Shown: piece after piece, positions 7,648 to 16,169 of the stretch
How the letters are laid out: every line of letters begins with the position of its first letter
Numbering within the stretch: position 1 is the stretch's first letter
DNA from: Novilysobacter_A longmucuonensis
Lineage (GTDB): Bacteria; Pseudomonadota; Gammaproteobacteria; Xanthomonadales; Xanthomonadaceae
Assembly (NCBI RefSeq): GCF_046600735.1
Contig: NZ_JBJMAW010000004.1
Coordinates: 186,001-250,000 of the forward strand
Length of the DNA stretch: 64,000 nucleotides
Direction: 5' to 3'
The notes under the pieces: generated by a model
Databases searched by the model: none
Seen by the model: the letters and a program-made list of their open reading frames with translations, nothing else
What the model was told of the DNA's origin: nothing
Made by a program: the position numbers and the translations under genes

Positions 7648-8685
7648 GTGTGCCTGCTCCGTCTATCGGCGCTGGGCGATGTGACCCATGTCGTGCCGCT
7701 GGTGCGAACGCTGCGGGCCCACTGGCCACACGTCCGGCTGGCCTGGGTGATCGGCAAGGGCGAGCATCGGCTGCTGGCCGGGCTGGAGGGGGTCGAGTTC
7801 ATCGAGTACGACAAGCACAGCGGACTGGCCGGCATGCGCGCGCTGCGCCGCGAGCTGCGCGACAGGCGGCTTCACCAGGGTCGGTTCGATGCGCTGCTGC
7901 AGATGCAGGTCGCGGCGCGCGCCAACCTGCTGTCGGCGTTCGTTCCGGCCCGGCGGCGGATCGGCTACGACCGCGCGCGCGCCCGGGACGGCCACGGCCT
8001 TTTCATCAACGAGCGCATTCCGGCAAGGCCCGGCATCCATGTGCTCGATGCGATCGGCAGCTTCTGCGAGCCGCTGGGTCTGCGACAGACCACCGTCGCC
8101 TGGGACCTGCCGGTGCCGGAGGCGGCCCGCGAGTGGGCGCGCGCACAGTGGCCCGACGACGGCACACCGACCCTGCTGGTCTCGCCCTGTTCGAGCCACG
8201 TGCTGCGCAACTGGCGCGCCGAGCGCTACGCCGCGGTCGCAGCGCATGCGGCCGCTCGCAGCTGGCGCGTGGTGCTGTGCGGCGGGCGCAGCGAGCTGGA
8301 ACGCGCGACGGCCGACCGCATACTCGCCGCCATGCCGGGCCCGGCGCTGGACCTGGTCGGCAAGGACACGCTCAAGCAGCTGCCGGCGCTGCTCGAACGC
8401 GGCCAACTGCTGATGACGCCGGACTCCGGCCCGATGCATATCGCCAACGCCATGGGCACCGCTGTGCTGGGCCTGCACGCGGCCAGCAACCCCGCGCGCA
8501 GCGGGCCGTACAGCGACCGGCGCTACTGCGTGGACCGCTACGACGATGCCGCGCGCAAATACCTGGGCAAACCGGCGGGCGAGCTCCGGTGGGGCCGCAA
8601 AATCGAGCACGAAGGCGTGATGGACCTGATCACGGTGGCGGACGCGGTCGCCGCGTTCGAACGCTACCTCACCGACCACCGCTGA
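7648..8685 (+). CDS. Glycosyltransferase family 9 (heptosyltransferase-type)
   Basis: An ADP-heptose:lipopolysaccharide heptosyltransferase-like enzyme that adds core sugars on the inner leaflet. The N-terminal LLRLSALGDVTHVVPLVRTL is the GT9 signature, as are MTPDSGPMHIANAMGT (about residues 257-272) and LHAASNPARSGPYS. The 345-residue length is normal. The only good start in frame is GTG at 7648. A slightly earlier ATT at 7621 would add nine residues, so the start is uncertain. It is divergent from kdkA with about 43 bp between, so the two promoters must overlap. Which heptose it transfers cannot be read from the sequence. Confidence 0.88.
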   Translation: MCLLRLSALGDVTHVVPLVRTLRAHWPHVRLAWVIGKGEHRLLAGLEGVEFIEYDKHSGLAGMRALRRELRDRRLHQGRFDALLQMQVAARANLLSAFVPARRRIGYDRARARDGHGLFINERIPARPGIHVLDAIGSFCEPLGLRQTTVAWDLPVPEAAREWARAQWPDDGTPTLLVSPCSSHVLRNWRAERYAAVAAHAAARSWRVVLCGGRSELERATADRILAAMPGPALDLVGKDTLKQLPALLERGQLLMTPDSGPMHIANAMGTAVLGLHAASNPARSGPYSDRRYCVDRYDDAARKYLGKPAGELRWGRKIEHEGVMDLITVADAVAAFERYLTDHR

Positions 8686-8772
8686 GGGCGGCGCACGGTC
8701 AGGCAGGCATACTCGCCAAGGCCTTCGCCGCGCCGCATCACATCAATCCACATCAACAAACGGGAGTGCTTC

Positions 8773-9114
8773 ATGGCCGCATGGTTCACGGTGGTCGCGC
8801 CGTTCCTGCCCGACATCATTCAGATGGCGAAACCGATCTTCACCCGGAGCCGGAATCCGGACAAGGCACCGGACCTGGTGCCGCAGCAGATCATCGAGCT
8901 GCAGGACGCGGCGGCGCAGAATGCCGAATCGATCAGACTGCTGGCCGAGGAGGTGCAGAAGACCATCGCCTCGCTGCAGCAGGCCTCGGTCGAGCTGGAC
9001 CGCAAGCTCGGCACACTGGAGCGGCAACTCAGTCGCGCCGAGCGGCTGTCGCTGGTGGCGGTCACCGCGGCGTTGCTGGGTTTCGCCGTGGCCGCCTACG
9101 CGCTGGCGAGCTGA
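8773..9114 (+). CDS. Small coiled-coil protein with C-terminal membrane anchor
   Basis: Not recognised. The 113-residue product begins with a hydrophobic patch (AAWFTVVAPFLPDII). It then has a Glu/Gln/Leu-rich helical stretch (about residues 35-90) with heptad-like spacing suggesting a coiled coil. It ends in one transmembrane helix (about 92-112). GGGAG lies a few bases before the ATG. It stands alone after the heptosyltransferase. Codon use looks native, so it is probably real. A membrane-tethered scaffold is possible but unproven. Confidence 0.7.
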   Translation: MAAWFTVVAPFLPDIIQMAKPIFTRSRNPDKAPDLVPQQIIELQDAAAQNAESIRLLAEEVQKTIASLQQASVELDRKLGTLERQLSRAERLSLVAVTAALLGFAVAAYALAS

Positions 9115-9120
9115 CCGGCC

Positions 9121-9251
9121 GGTAGAGCCGAGTCTGCTCGGCTGCATCGGCCCGGTAGAGCCGAGCTTGCTCGGCTGCGTCGTTGCCAGGGACAGCCGAG
9201 CAAGCTCGGCAGCGTCGTTGCCCAAGGCAGCCGAGCAAGCTCGGCTCTACG
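9121..9251. repeat. REP cluster, family A (GAGCCGAGC...GCTCGGC)
   Basis: There are four copies of the palindrome GAGCCGAGCTTGCTCGGC or its close variants. Two are in one orientation and two inverted, forming a BIME-like mosaic between a membrane-anchored protein gene and the DUF6165 gene. Further copies are at 30,595-30,701 and 37,031-37,118. Confidence 0.85.
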
Positions 9252-9274
9252 GGCGGTGGGCGCCCGATGCCGCG

Positions 9275-9682
9275 TCAGGGCGTGTCGCCGCCCTTGTAGT
9301 CCTCGTAGGACTTTTCCTCGACGTAGGCCGAGCCCAGCGCAGTGTTTATCTCGCGCTTGATGCGCGCACGTTCGTCGTTCTCGAAATAGACGCTGCGGGC
9401 GAGGCGGATGAAATCGGCGTCGAAGGCCTGCTGTTTTTCCTGCACCCGGATGTCGTCCTCGATCACCCACAGGCGTTCGTTGACCGCCTTGAGCTCGGCG
9501 CGCAGGCGCACGATATCGTGGCCGGCGGCGGGATGGGCCATCCAGGTTTTCTCGAGCGCCGACAGCTCGTTGCGGACGTTGGAGAGTTTGGCGGGGTCGT
9601 GCATGCGCTCGGACTTGATCTGCAGGATCGCGATCTTGTCGAGCAGTTCGCCGAAGGACACCGGGACCAGGATTTCGGACAT
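9275..9682 (-). CDS. DUF6165 family protein
   Basis: A 135-residue cytoplasmic protein starting MSEILVPVSFGELLDKIAI, with LQIKSERM and a helical Glu/Arg-rich remainder. I match this to the uncharacterised DUF6165 family, which often lies near lipopolysaccharide glycosyltransferase genes, as here. No catalytic motif is visible. The ATG at 9682 was preferred because upstream in-frame residues (including a second ATG at 9751) are not conserved-looking. The function is unknown; a role in lipopolysaccharide synthesis is only suggested by context. Confidence 0.75.
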   Translation of the reverse strand: MSEILVPVSFGELLDKIAILQIKSERMHDPAKLSNVRNELSALEKTWMAHPAAGHDIVRLRAELKAVNERLWVIEDDIRVQEKQQAFDADFIRLARSVYFENDERARIKREINTALGSAYVEEKSYEDYKGGDTP

Positions 9683-9844
9683 GACGCAGCCGTTCAGTCG
9701 GGGGAGACCGACAGTGTAACGGCCCGTTCGAGCGCCTTGTCGAGCCGCCAACGCCCCCGTATCATTGCCGGCTGGGCCGCCCCGTGCGGGCGCTCGATCG
9801 GACGCCGACGATGGAACCGCGGCCGATGGGCAGGTCCAGTCACC

Positions 9845-9935
9845 GGAGAGGTGGCAGAGTGGTCGAATGTACCTGACTCGAAATCAGGCAGGCGTTTATA
9901 GCGCCTCGGGGGTTCGAATCCCCCCCTCTCCGCCA
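9845..9935 (+). tRNA. tRNA-Ser(CGA)
   Basis: A class II tRNA with acceptor GGAGAGG/CCTCTCC, anticodon CGA (TCG codons) within CTGACTCGAAATCAG, a long variable arm and the T-arm GGGGGTTCGAATCCCCC. CCA is encoded. A rho-independent terminator follows within a dozen bases. Confidence 0.95.
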
Positions 9936-9946
9936 GATACGCACAG

Positions 9947-9966
9947 CGCCCCGCAAGGGGCGTTTT
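9947..9966 (+). terminator. Rho-independent terminator of tRNA-Ser(CGA)
   Basis: The stem CGCCCC/GGGGCG with loop GCAA is followed by TTTT, 11 bases after the tRNA CCA end. The rest of the gap to 10,223 shows no gene. Confidence 0.8.
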
Positions 9967-10223
9967 GCGTATCTGCAAAGGCCCGCAGGTACGCAAGCCG
10001 AGCTTCCCCCGGGCGCAGTCCATCACGGCGCTCGCGCCTCCCGGATCGCCCATTTGTCCACCATATCCGGCGCAACGCCCCACTTGCGACGGTTTTTGCG
10101 TATCCCCTAGGAGAGGCCGGGCTGCGCCGCTTCACACCTCGCCCACGGCCGCCCGCCCCCCGATGATTTCGTTTATCTTCTGATGATGAATGGACCCGAC
10201 GACGCGACCGGCATGATGGCCCC

Positions 10224-10928
10224 ATGATCGAATTCGGACACCTCACGCACCCCGGCCTGCGCCGCGACCTGAATGAGGACACCTACTACGGTGACAGTGA
10301 GCTGGGGCTCTGGCTGGTGGCCGATGGCATGGGCGGGCATGAGTACGGTGAGGTCGCCAGCGCACTGGCCCGCGATGCGATCGTCCGCGAAATCCGCGAC
10401 GGCACCCCGCTGGTGCAGGCGATCCGGATCGCCGACGAGGAGATCATCCGCACCTCCAAGCGCCGCAACGAAGCCTTGCCGATGGGCACCACGGTGGTCG
10501 CCGCGCGCATCAGCGGCAGCCGTTTCGAGGTCGCCTGGGTCGGCGACAGCCGCGTGTATCTGTGGCGCGATGGGCAACTGGCCCAGTTGTCGCAGGACCA
10601 CAGCTACGTGCAAGAGCTGATCGCCACCGGCGCGATCACCCACGAGCAGGCCCGCAGCCATCCGCACCGCAATGTGGTCACCCAGGCGCTGGGCGTGACC
10701 GACCCGCGCAATCTCAACGTCGAAGCGATGACCGGGGAGCTCAAGCCCGGCATGCAATTGCTGCTGTGCAGCGACGGGCTGACCGAGGAAGTGGAGGACC
10801 GCAGCATCGCGCGCGTGCTCAGCCACCAGGATTGCAGCGCGCAGGAATGCGTCGATTCACTGATCGCCGCGGCGCTGGACGGCGGCGGTTCGGACAATGT
10901 CACCGTGGTGCTGGTCCGCAGCCACTGA
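10224..10928 (+). CDS. PP2C-family serine/threonine protein phosphatase
   Basis: A 234-residue single-domain PPM/PP2C phosphatase, probably removing phosphate from Ser/Thr residues in a metal-dependent way. Motifs in order: RRDLNEDT (residues 13-20), ADGMGGHEYGE (33-43), GTTVVAA, WVGDSRVYLWR, SQDHSYVQELI, LLLCSDGLTE and GGSDNVTVVLV at the C-terminus. These cover the metal-binding aspartates. No transmembrane segment or kinase gene is adjacent. A small bacterial Stp1-type enzyme is the best description; its partner kinase is not in the window. Confidence 0.92.
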   Translation: MIEFGHLTHPGLRRDLNEDTYYGDSELGLWLVADGMGGHEYGEVASALARDAIVREIRDGTPLVQAIRIADEEIIRTSKRRNEALPMGTTVVAARISGSRFEVAWVGDSRVYLWRDGQLAQLSQDHSYVQELIATGAITHEQARSHPHRNVVTQALGVTDPRNLNVEAMTGELKPGMQLLLCSDGLTEEVEDRSIARVLSHQDCSAQECVDSLIAAALDGGGSDNVTVVLVRSH

Positions 10929-10969
10929 GGCGGGCGAGGCGGGCCTGGTTGAAGCCGCGACCGGATGGC

Positions 10970-11698
10970 TCAGGCCGGCACCAGTTCAACCGGATCGGGC
11001 GCGATGTCCCAGACCGCGCGGCCGGCTTTCCTGCGCAGTGCTGCCAGGCGCGCCTCGTGCGCGAGCTGCTCTTCTGGTGCGACCACCACCTGCGGCCGCG
11101 GGCGTCCTGGATCGAGCTGGAACTGCACGGCCTCGACCACCTCGGCACCGGCCTCGGCGCTGCCGAACCCGATCTCGTCCTGGCCCGAGGTCAGACCGAT
11201 GTAGACCTCGGCCAGCAACTGCGCGTCGAGCAGCGCGCCGTGCAATTGGCGGTGCGTGTTGTCGACCCCGAGCCGCCTGCACAATGCGTCCAGTGAATTG
11301 CGCTGGCCGGGATAGCGGTGGCGCGCCAGCAGCAGTGAATCCTCGATCCTGCAGCGGTCGGCCAGGCAGCCGTACGAAGCGCCGGCCAGGCGCAGCTCGT
11401 TGTCGAGGAAGCCGACGTCGAAGGCGGCATTGTGGATCACCAGCTCCGCGCCTTCGATGAAGCCGAGGAACTCGTCGACGACCTCGGCAAAGCCCGGTTT
11501 GTCGGCGAGAAACTCCAGAGTCAGCCCGGTCACCTCCTGCGCGCCCGGTTCGAATTCGCAGTCCGGACGCAGGTAGCGCTGGAAGGTACGGCCGGTGGGG
11601 CGGCGCTCGACGAACTCGACGCAGCCGATCTCGACCACGCGGTTGCCGCGTTCCCAGCTCAGGCCGGTGGTTTCGGTATCCAGGATGACTTGGCGCAT
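10970..11698 (-). CDS. dnaQ: DNA polymerase III epsilon subunit (3'-5' proofreading exonuclease)
   Basis: The proofreading exonuclease of the replicase. The DEDDh motifs are ILDTETTGL (Asp7, Glu9), HNAAFDVGFLD, and the ExoIII pair within HRQLHGALLDAQLLAE. The 242-residue length fits, with a C-terminal tail that would bind the alpha subunit. The ATG at 11,698 is the canonical MRQVILDTETTG start. It is co-directional with rnhA and a methyltransferase. The same order (methyltransferase-rnhA-dnaQ, divergent from gloB) is conserved in enterobacteria as yafS-rnhA-dnaQ/gloB. Confidence 0.96.
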   Translation of the reverse strand: MRQVILDTETTGLSWERGNRVVEIGCVEFVERRPTGRTFQRYLRPDCEFEPGAQEVTGLTLEFLADKPGFAEVVDEFLGFIEGAELVIHNAAFDVGFLDNELRLAGASYGCLADRCRIEDSLLLARHRYPGQRNSLDALCRRLGVDNTHRQLHGALLDAQLLAEVYIGLTSGQDEIGFGSAEAGAEVVEAVQFQLDPGRPRPQVVVAPEEQLAHEARLAALRRKAGRAVWDIAPDPVELVPA

Positions 11699-11820
11699 GC
11701 GGGCAGTGTAAGCGGCCGCGACGGGCGGCGGTGAGTCGGCCGCTGCGCGGCCTGCAAGGGGGAAGTCGCCGGCTACGCCGTCTGCAAGTGGAGCAGCGGC
11801 AACCGCGGCCTTACCGGCAT

Positions 11821-12258
11821 TCAAACGTGCGCAGCACGCAACTTGACCGCCTCGTTGCGCGCCAGCACGTCGACCCGCTCGTTGTCGGGGTCGCCCGAGT
11901 GGCCCTTGACCCACTTCCACTCGATCGCGTGCCGCTGCGTCGCCAGGTGCAACCGTTCCCACAGATCGCGGTTCTTGACCGGCGCGCCGGCGGCGGTGCG
12001 CCAGTTGCGGCGCACCCAGTTGGGCATCCATTCGGTGATGCCCTTGCGCACGTACTGCGAGTCGGTGTGCAGGGTGATGCTGCACGGTTCACTGAGCGTT
12101 TCCAGCGCCATGATCGCGCCCATCAGCTCCATCCGGTTGTTGGTGGTGGCCGGATCGCCTCCGGCCAGCTCGCGCTCACGGCCCTTGCAGCGCAGCAGCG
12201 CGCCCCAGCCGCCGGGGCCGGGATTGCCGAGGCACGCGCCGTCGGTATGGATCTCCAC
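11821..12258 (-). CDS. rnhA: Ribonuclease HI
   Basis: Degrades RNA in RNA/DNA hybrids such as R-loops and Okazaki primers. Catalytic residues are visible in IHTDGACLGNPGPGG (first Asp), NRMELMGAI (Glu), LHTDSQYV (Asp) and NERVDVLAR (Asp). The basic KWVKGH loop is present. The GTG at 12,258 is used because AAGGA lies about 9 bases upstream; it gives 145 residues. A GTG five codons earlier (12,273) is the alternative. It is 122 bp upstream of dnaQ on the same strand. Confidence 0.95.
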   Translation of the reverse strand: MEIHTDGACLGNPGPGGWGALLRCKGRERELAGGDPATTNNRMELMGAIMALETLSEPCSITLHTDSQYVRKGITEWMPNWVRRNWRTAAGAPVKNRDLWERLHLATQRHAIEWKWVKGHSGDPDNERVDVLARNEAVKLRAAHV

Positions 12259-12335
12259 GATTTTCCTTTCCACGATGCTCGGTTGCTCGTTCGTCAATGC
12301 CGCATTATCGCCGCCAGCGCAGGCGGCGCGACAGC

Positions 12336-12998
12336 TCAGCCGGTCTGCAGCCGCAGTTTGTGCAGGGGCGAGGGCGGAATCGCGGCATGGACGCGCTTGC
12401 CGACGGTGATCGCCATCGCCGCGCGCGACAGGTCCGCCGCGGCAACTCCGGCACCGGTCCGGTCGATCCGCCAGCGCGGGCCCAGCCACTGCACGTGGAC
12501 GGTGGCGGCAGCGAAACCGGCATGGCGCAGTCGTGCCTGCCACGCGCCGGGCCCGCGCGCGCGCAGCCCGCTGCGCCACCAGCGGCCGCGGTAGGGACTC
12601 CACGGATTGAGCGTCGACAGCCACAGGGTGCCGCCCGGTGCGAGCACGCGGGCACATTCACCGAAAAGCGGCGCGGGATCGAGCCCGTCGTCGAACACGT
12701 GCTGCAGCAACACCGCGCCGAAGGTCTCGCTCGCCAGCGGCCACGGCAGGCGGCAGCGCAGGGCTCCGGCGAAACCGTCGCCATGGCGATGCAGCAGCAC
12801 CCCGCGCGGCCGGGCCAGGTCCGGACCGGCCGCCGGCCCCGGCCCGATCCACGCCCACGGCAATGCCGGCACGCCGGCCAGCACGCGGTCCATCGCCTTG
12901 CGCTCGGCCGCAAGCAGGCCGCATCCAGCCGGGCTGGCGAACCAGTCCAGCGGGTCGGTCTGGCTGACGGTTACGTGGGCGGGTCCGTTGATGCTCAT
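12336..12998 (-). CDS. Class I SAM-dependent methyltransferase (YafS-like position)
   Basis: A 220-residue methyltransferase-like protein. The recognisable part is the post-motif region FGAVLLQHVFDDGLDP...LFGECARVLAPGGTLWLSTLNPWSPY, typical of type 11 methyltransferases. The classic glycine-rich motif I (DxGxG) is not obvious: WIGPGPAAGPDL stands at the expected place. Cofactor binding may therefore be altered. It is divergent from gloB and upstream of rnhA, the position held by yafS in Escherichia coli. The substrate is unknown. Confidence 0.8.
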   Translation of the reverse strand: MSINGPAHVTVSQTDPLDWFASPAGCGLLAAERKAMDRVLAGVPALPWAWIGPGPAAGPDLARPRGVLLHRHGDGFAGALRCRLPWPLASETFGAVLLQHVFDDGLDPAPLFGECARVLAPGGTLWLSTLNPWSPYRGRWWRSGLRARGPGAWQARLRHAGFAAATVHVQWLGPRWRIDRTGAGVAAADLSRAAMAITVGKRVHAAIPPSPLHKLRLQTG

Positions 12999-13121
12999 TG
13001 TTGACGGTGAGGGGAGCGCGCGGGCATGGTCACGGTGCCGTGGGAAGCCCGTGGCGGGAGATCCGAAACGATTCCACCGCAGCGGCAACTGCCGGCGGAC
13101 CCACACTGGGAGTGTCGCATC

Positions 13122-13901
13122 ATGCATCTGCAGGCCCTGCCCGCCTTCGACGACAACTATATCTGGACCGTCTCGGCCGATGACGGCGGTGCGCTGATCG
13201 TCGATCCCGGCCAGGCCTCGCCGGTGTTCACCGCCGCCGAGCAGGGCCTGCGACCGGTGGCGGTGCTGTTGACCCACCACCACGAGGACCACATCGGCGG
13301 CACGCCGGCCCTGCTGCAGCGCTGGCCGGATTTGCCGGTCTACGCGCCGGTCGACGACCGGATCAGCACGGCCACCGAGCGCGTGCGCGACGGCGACCGG
13401 CTGCAGATCGGCCCCTGGTCGCTGGACGTGCTCGCGGTGCCAGGCCATACCCGCAGCCACGTCGCGTTCCATCTGGTCGACGCCTCCGGCGAAGGACTGC
13501 TGTTCTGCGGCGACACCTTGTTCAGCCTGGGCTGCGGCCGCCTGTTCGAAGGCACGCCGGCCCAGATGCACGGCTCGCTGTCGCGGCTGGCGGCTCTGCC
13601 CGACCGCACCGCGGTCTGCTGCGGGCATGAGTACACGCTGTCCAACGCGGCGTTCGCGTGCGTGGTCGAACCCGACAACCAGGCGCTACGGCAGCGTGTC
13701 GAGGAGGTTCGCACCCTGCGCGGCGCCGGCCGCCCCTCACTGCCGGTCACCCTCGCCGAGGAACGCGCAGGCAATCCGTTCCTGCGCACCGACTGCCCCG
13801 CGGTTATCGCCGCGGTCCATGCGCGGCTGGGGCGGCCACCGCGCGATGCGGTGGAGACGCTCGCCGAGCTGCGGCGCTGGAAAGACGGGTTTCGCGCATG
13901 A
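13122..13901 (+). CDS. gloB: Hydroxyacylglutathione hydrolase (glyoxalase II)
   Basis: Hydrolyses S-lactoylglutathione to lactate and glutathione in methylglyoxal detoxification. It is an MBL fold with THHHEDH at residues 51-57, VPGHTRSHVAF, CGDTLFSLGCGRLFEG and CGHEYTLSNAAFA. The C-terminal glyoxalase II domain holds PVTLAEERAGNPFLR. The 259-residue length is typical. The ATG at 13,122 gives MHLQALPAFDDNYIW, the family start; the longer frame is upstream leader. Its stop overlaps the ATG of the lytic transglycosylase gene. Confidence 0.96.
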   Translation: MHLQALPAFDDNYIWTVSADDGGALIVDPGQASPVFTAAEQGLRPVAVLLTHHHEDHIGGTPALLQRWPDLPVYAPVDDRISTATERVRDGDRLQIGPWSLDVLAVPGHTRSHVAFHLVDASGEGLLFCGDTLFSLGCGRLFEGTPAQMHGSLSRLAALPDRTAVCCGHEYTLSNAAFACVVEPDNQALRQRVEEVRTLRGAGRPSLPVTLAEERAGNPFLRTDCPAVIAAVHARLGRPPRDAVETLAELRRWKDGFRA

Positions 13902-15067
13902 GGCGCCTGCTCGCGGTCGCGTGCCTGTGCTTCGCCGCCGCGGTACCGGCGTGGGCCGGCAGCGCACCTGCACCTGCGACCGACGCCGCGTCTGCCCCGA
14001 TCGCGGACGCCGACCACCGCAGCGGCCGCGAGATCTACCGCAATTTCCAGGACGGCCTCGCCAACCGGGACTGCGGTGCCGACGTCAGCACGCGCTGGCG
14101 CAGCCACTTCGCGACCGTGCCGACACGGCTGGCCGAGCCCGGCGACGAGTTGTTGCCGCTGTTCGGCTACGTGGTCGATCAACTGCGCGCGTCCAGCCTG
14201 CCGACCGAATACGCGCTGATCCCGTTCGTGGAGAGCGGCTACCAGCCCGGCGCGCGCAGCCCCTCCGGCCCGGCCGGGATGTGGCAGATGATCACCCGCA
14301 CCGCCCGCAACCACCGCATCGCGATCGACGCCGGCTACGACGGGCGGCTGTCGCCGGTCGATTCGACCCGCGCCGCGGTGCGCTACCTGAAGACGCTGCA
14401 CGGCATGTTCGCCGGCGACTGGCGCCTGGCGGCGATGGCCTACAACGCCGGCGAGTACCGCATCTTCGGCGCGCTCAAGCGCGGCGGTCAGCTCGCCCGC
14501 GACGCGCGGCCGGCCGAGCTGCCGGGGCTGCCGCGCATCACCCACGCGTACGTTCGCAAGATCCATGCGCTGTCGTGCCTGCTGCTGCAGGCCGGGGCAC
14601 GCGAGGAGTGGTTGCAGGCGCTCGAGCGCCCGGTGCCGCGGCTGGAGGCGGTCGAGGTGCCGCTCGAGATCGACCGGATCGCGCAGTTCGCCGAGCTTGC
14701 CGGCCAGGACGCCGGCCGCCTGCAGCGGCTCAACCCCGCGTTCCGCAAGGGCCGGATCCGCCGGACCGGCGCTGCCCCGGCACAGCTGCTCGCCGCCGCC
14801 GGGACCGGGTTGACCGCGACCCACTCCGCGCTGATTGCCGCCTCCACTCCGGCGTCCCTACGGAGCGGCTCAACTGCGGCCGCGCCCGCGCCGCCGGAGT
14901 CACCGCGTCGACACACCGTGGTGCGCGGCGACAACCCCTGGACGATCGCGCGGCGCTACGGAATCCGACTGGGCGACCTGCTCCAGCGCAACGGGCTCGC
15001 GGTCGGCAGCGTGCTGCAGCCGGGCAAGGTGCTCACCATCGATGCCCAGGCCGGCGCCGCGGAGTGA
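13898..15067 (+). CDS. mltD: MltD-like membrane-bound lytic murein transglycosylase with LysM domain
   Basis: Cleaves the glycan strand of peptidoglycan in the periplasm. A signal peptide spans residues 1-20 (cleavage after AWA). The SLT domain has the catalytic Glu112 in IPFVESGYQPGARSPSGPAGMWQ-like context, plus MAYNAGEYRI. A Pro/Ala/Ser-rich linker precedes one C-terminal LysM repeat (about 337-383: HTVVRGDNPWTIARRYGI). The ATG overlaps the gloB stop (ATGA); gloB-mltD adjacency is also seen in enterobacteria. There is no lipobox cysteine, so it is likely a soluble periplasmic form. Confidence 0.9.
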   Translation: MRRLLAVACLCFAAAVPAWAGSAPAPATDAASAPIADADHRSGREIYRNFQDGLANRDCGADVSTRWRSHFATVPTRLAEPGDELLPLFGYVVDQLRASSLPTEYALIPFVESGYQPGARSPSGPAGMWQMITRTARNHRIAIDAGYDGRLSPVDSTRAAVRYLKTLHGMFAGDWRLAAMAYNAGEYRIFGALKRGGQLARDARPAELPGLPRITHAYVRKIHALSCLLLQAGAREEWLQALERPVPRLEAVEVPLEIDRIAQFAELAGQDAGRLQRLNPAFRKGRIRRTGAAPAQLLAAAGTGLTATHSALIAASTPASLRSGSTAAAPAPPESPRRHTVVRGDNPWTIARRYGIRLGDLLQRNGLAVGSVLQPGKVLTIDAQAGAAE

Positions 15068-15157
15068 GACGTGATTGGCCGCCGCCCGGCGCGCAGGGCA
15101 AACTAGCGTCTTTGCCCCGGCCGCCGCGGCCGCCGCTCACTATCGAGGTAGCACCCC

Positions 15158-15949
15158 ATGGGTTTCCTGCAAGGCAAGCGCGCACTGATCACCGGCATCG
15201 CCAGCCAGCGTTCGATCGCCAGCGGCATCGCCGAGGCGATGCACCGCGAAGGCGCCGAACTGGCCTTCACCTATCAGAACGAGAAGCTGCAATCGCGGGT
15301 GGAGAAAGCGGCGGCCGAGTGCGGCAGCAAGATCGTGCTGCCGCTGGACGTGAGCGATGACACCCAGATCGCCCGCTGCTTCGAGCAACTGGGCCAGCAC
15401 TGGGACGGCTTCGACATCCTGGTGCATGCGATCGCCTTCGCCCCGCGCGAGGCCATCGCCGGGCAGTTCCTCGACGGCCTGACACGCGAGAACTTCGCGA
15501 TCGCCCACGACGTCTCGGCCTACTCACTGGCCGCGATGGCCAAGGCCGCGCGCCCGATGATGGCCGCGCGCAACGGTTCGATCCTGACCCTGACCTATCT
15601 CGGCGCCGAGCGCGCGCTCGCCGGCTACAACGTCATGGGCGTGGCCAAGGCCAGCCTGGAGGCGACGGTCCGATACCTGGCCTACAACCTCGGCCCGGAA
15701 GGCACCCGTGTCAACGCGATCTCGGCCGGCCCGATCAAGACTCTGGCCGCGGCCGGCATCGCCGGTTTCCGCAAGATCCTCGGCCACGTCGAGGAGAACG
15801 CCCCGCTGCGCCGCACGGTGACCATCGATGACGTCGGCAATGTCGCCGCGTTCCTGTGCTCGGACCTGGCCAGCGGCGTGACCGGCGAGGTGACCTATGT
15901 CGATGCCGGCTACAACATCCTCGGGATGACCGGGATCGGCGAGGAGTGA
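15158..15949 (+). CDS. fabI: Enoyl-[acyl-carrier-protein] reductase (NADH) FabI
   Basis: The last reduction step of fatty acid elongation. It is a 263-residue short-chain dehydrogenase fold: GKRALITGIASQRSIASGIA (cofactor loop), LPLDVSDD, ILVHAIAFAPRE. The catalytic Tyr-x6-Lys is in YNVMGVAKASLEATVRYLA, then RVNAISAGPIKTLAA and the C-terminal GYNILGM. It is the triclosan-target family rather than FabV. GAGGTAG precedes the ATG. Transcribed alone; repeat elements follow. Confidence 0.95.
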   Translation: MGFLQGKRALITGIASQRSIASGIAEAMHREGAELAFTYQNEKLQSRVEKAAAECGSKIVLPLDVSDDTQIARCFEQLGQHWDGFDILVHAIAFAPREAIAGQFLDGLTRENFAIAHDVSAYSLAAMAKAARPMMAARNGSILTLTYLGAERALAGYNVMGVAKASLEATVRYLAYNLGPEGTRVNAISAGPIKTLAAAGIAGFRKILGHVEENAPLRRTVTIDDVGNVAAFLCSDLASGVTGEVTYVDAGYNILGMTGIGEE

Positions 15950-15954
15950 GGCCG

Positions 15955-16168
15955 TAAGTCGGCCGATGTTGCTGCGCAGTAAGTCGGCCGCTGCGCGGCC
16001 AGTGAGCTTCGGAGGCTGGGCCGACAAGCCCAGCACTCCGGCAAGACCGCTCAAGTCGCCAAGAAGCTGGGCTTGTCAGCCCAGCCTACGGTGCTCCTTC
16101 GCGCTCTTGCTTACCGTTTACAGCGCCGAAGGCGCGACTCACAGGCCGCGCAGCGGCCGACTTGCCGA
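15955..16168. repeat. Dispersed repeats, family C (AAGTCGGCC.../GGCTGGGC...)
   Basis: Two units are interleaved: TAAGTCGGCCGCTGCGCGGCC palindromes at both edges, and an inverted pair GGCTGGGCCGACAAGCCCAG / GCTGGGCTTGTCAGCCCAGC in the middle. The same combination recurs at 36,058-36,204, and the first unit in part at 11,731-11,795. It fills the gap between convergent fabI and ppiD and may serve as a bidirectional terminator. Confidence 0.8.
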
Positions 16169-16169
16169 A

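Noticed and set aside
6018..9125. Very long open frame on the plus strand (about 1000 codons)
   Set aside because: It lies antisense to the MBL-fold and kdkA genes and out of frame with the heptosyltransferase gene, has no domain pattern, and is typical of high-GC shadow frames.
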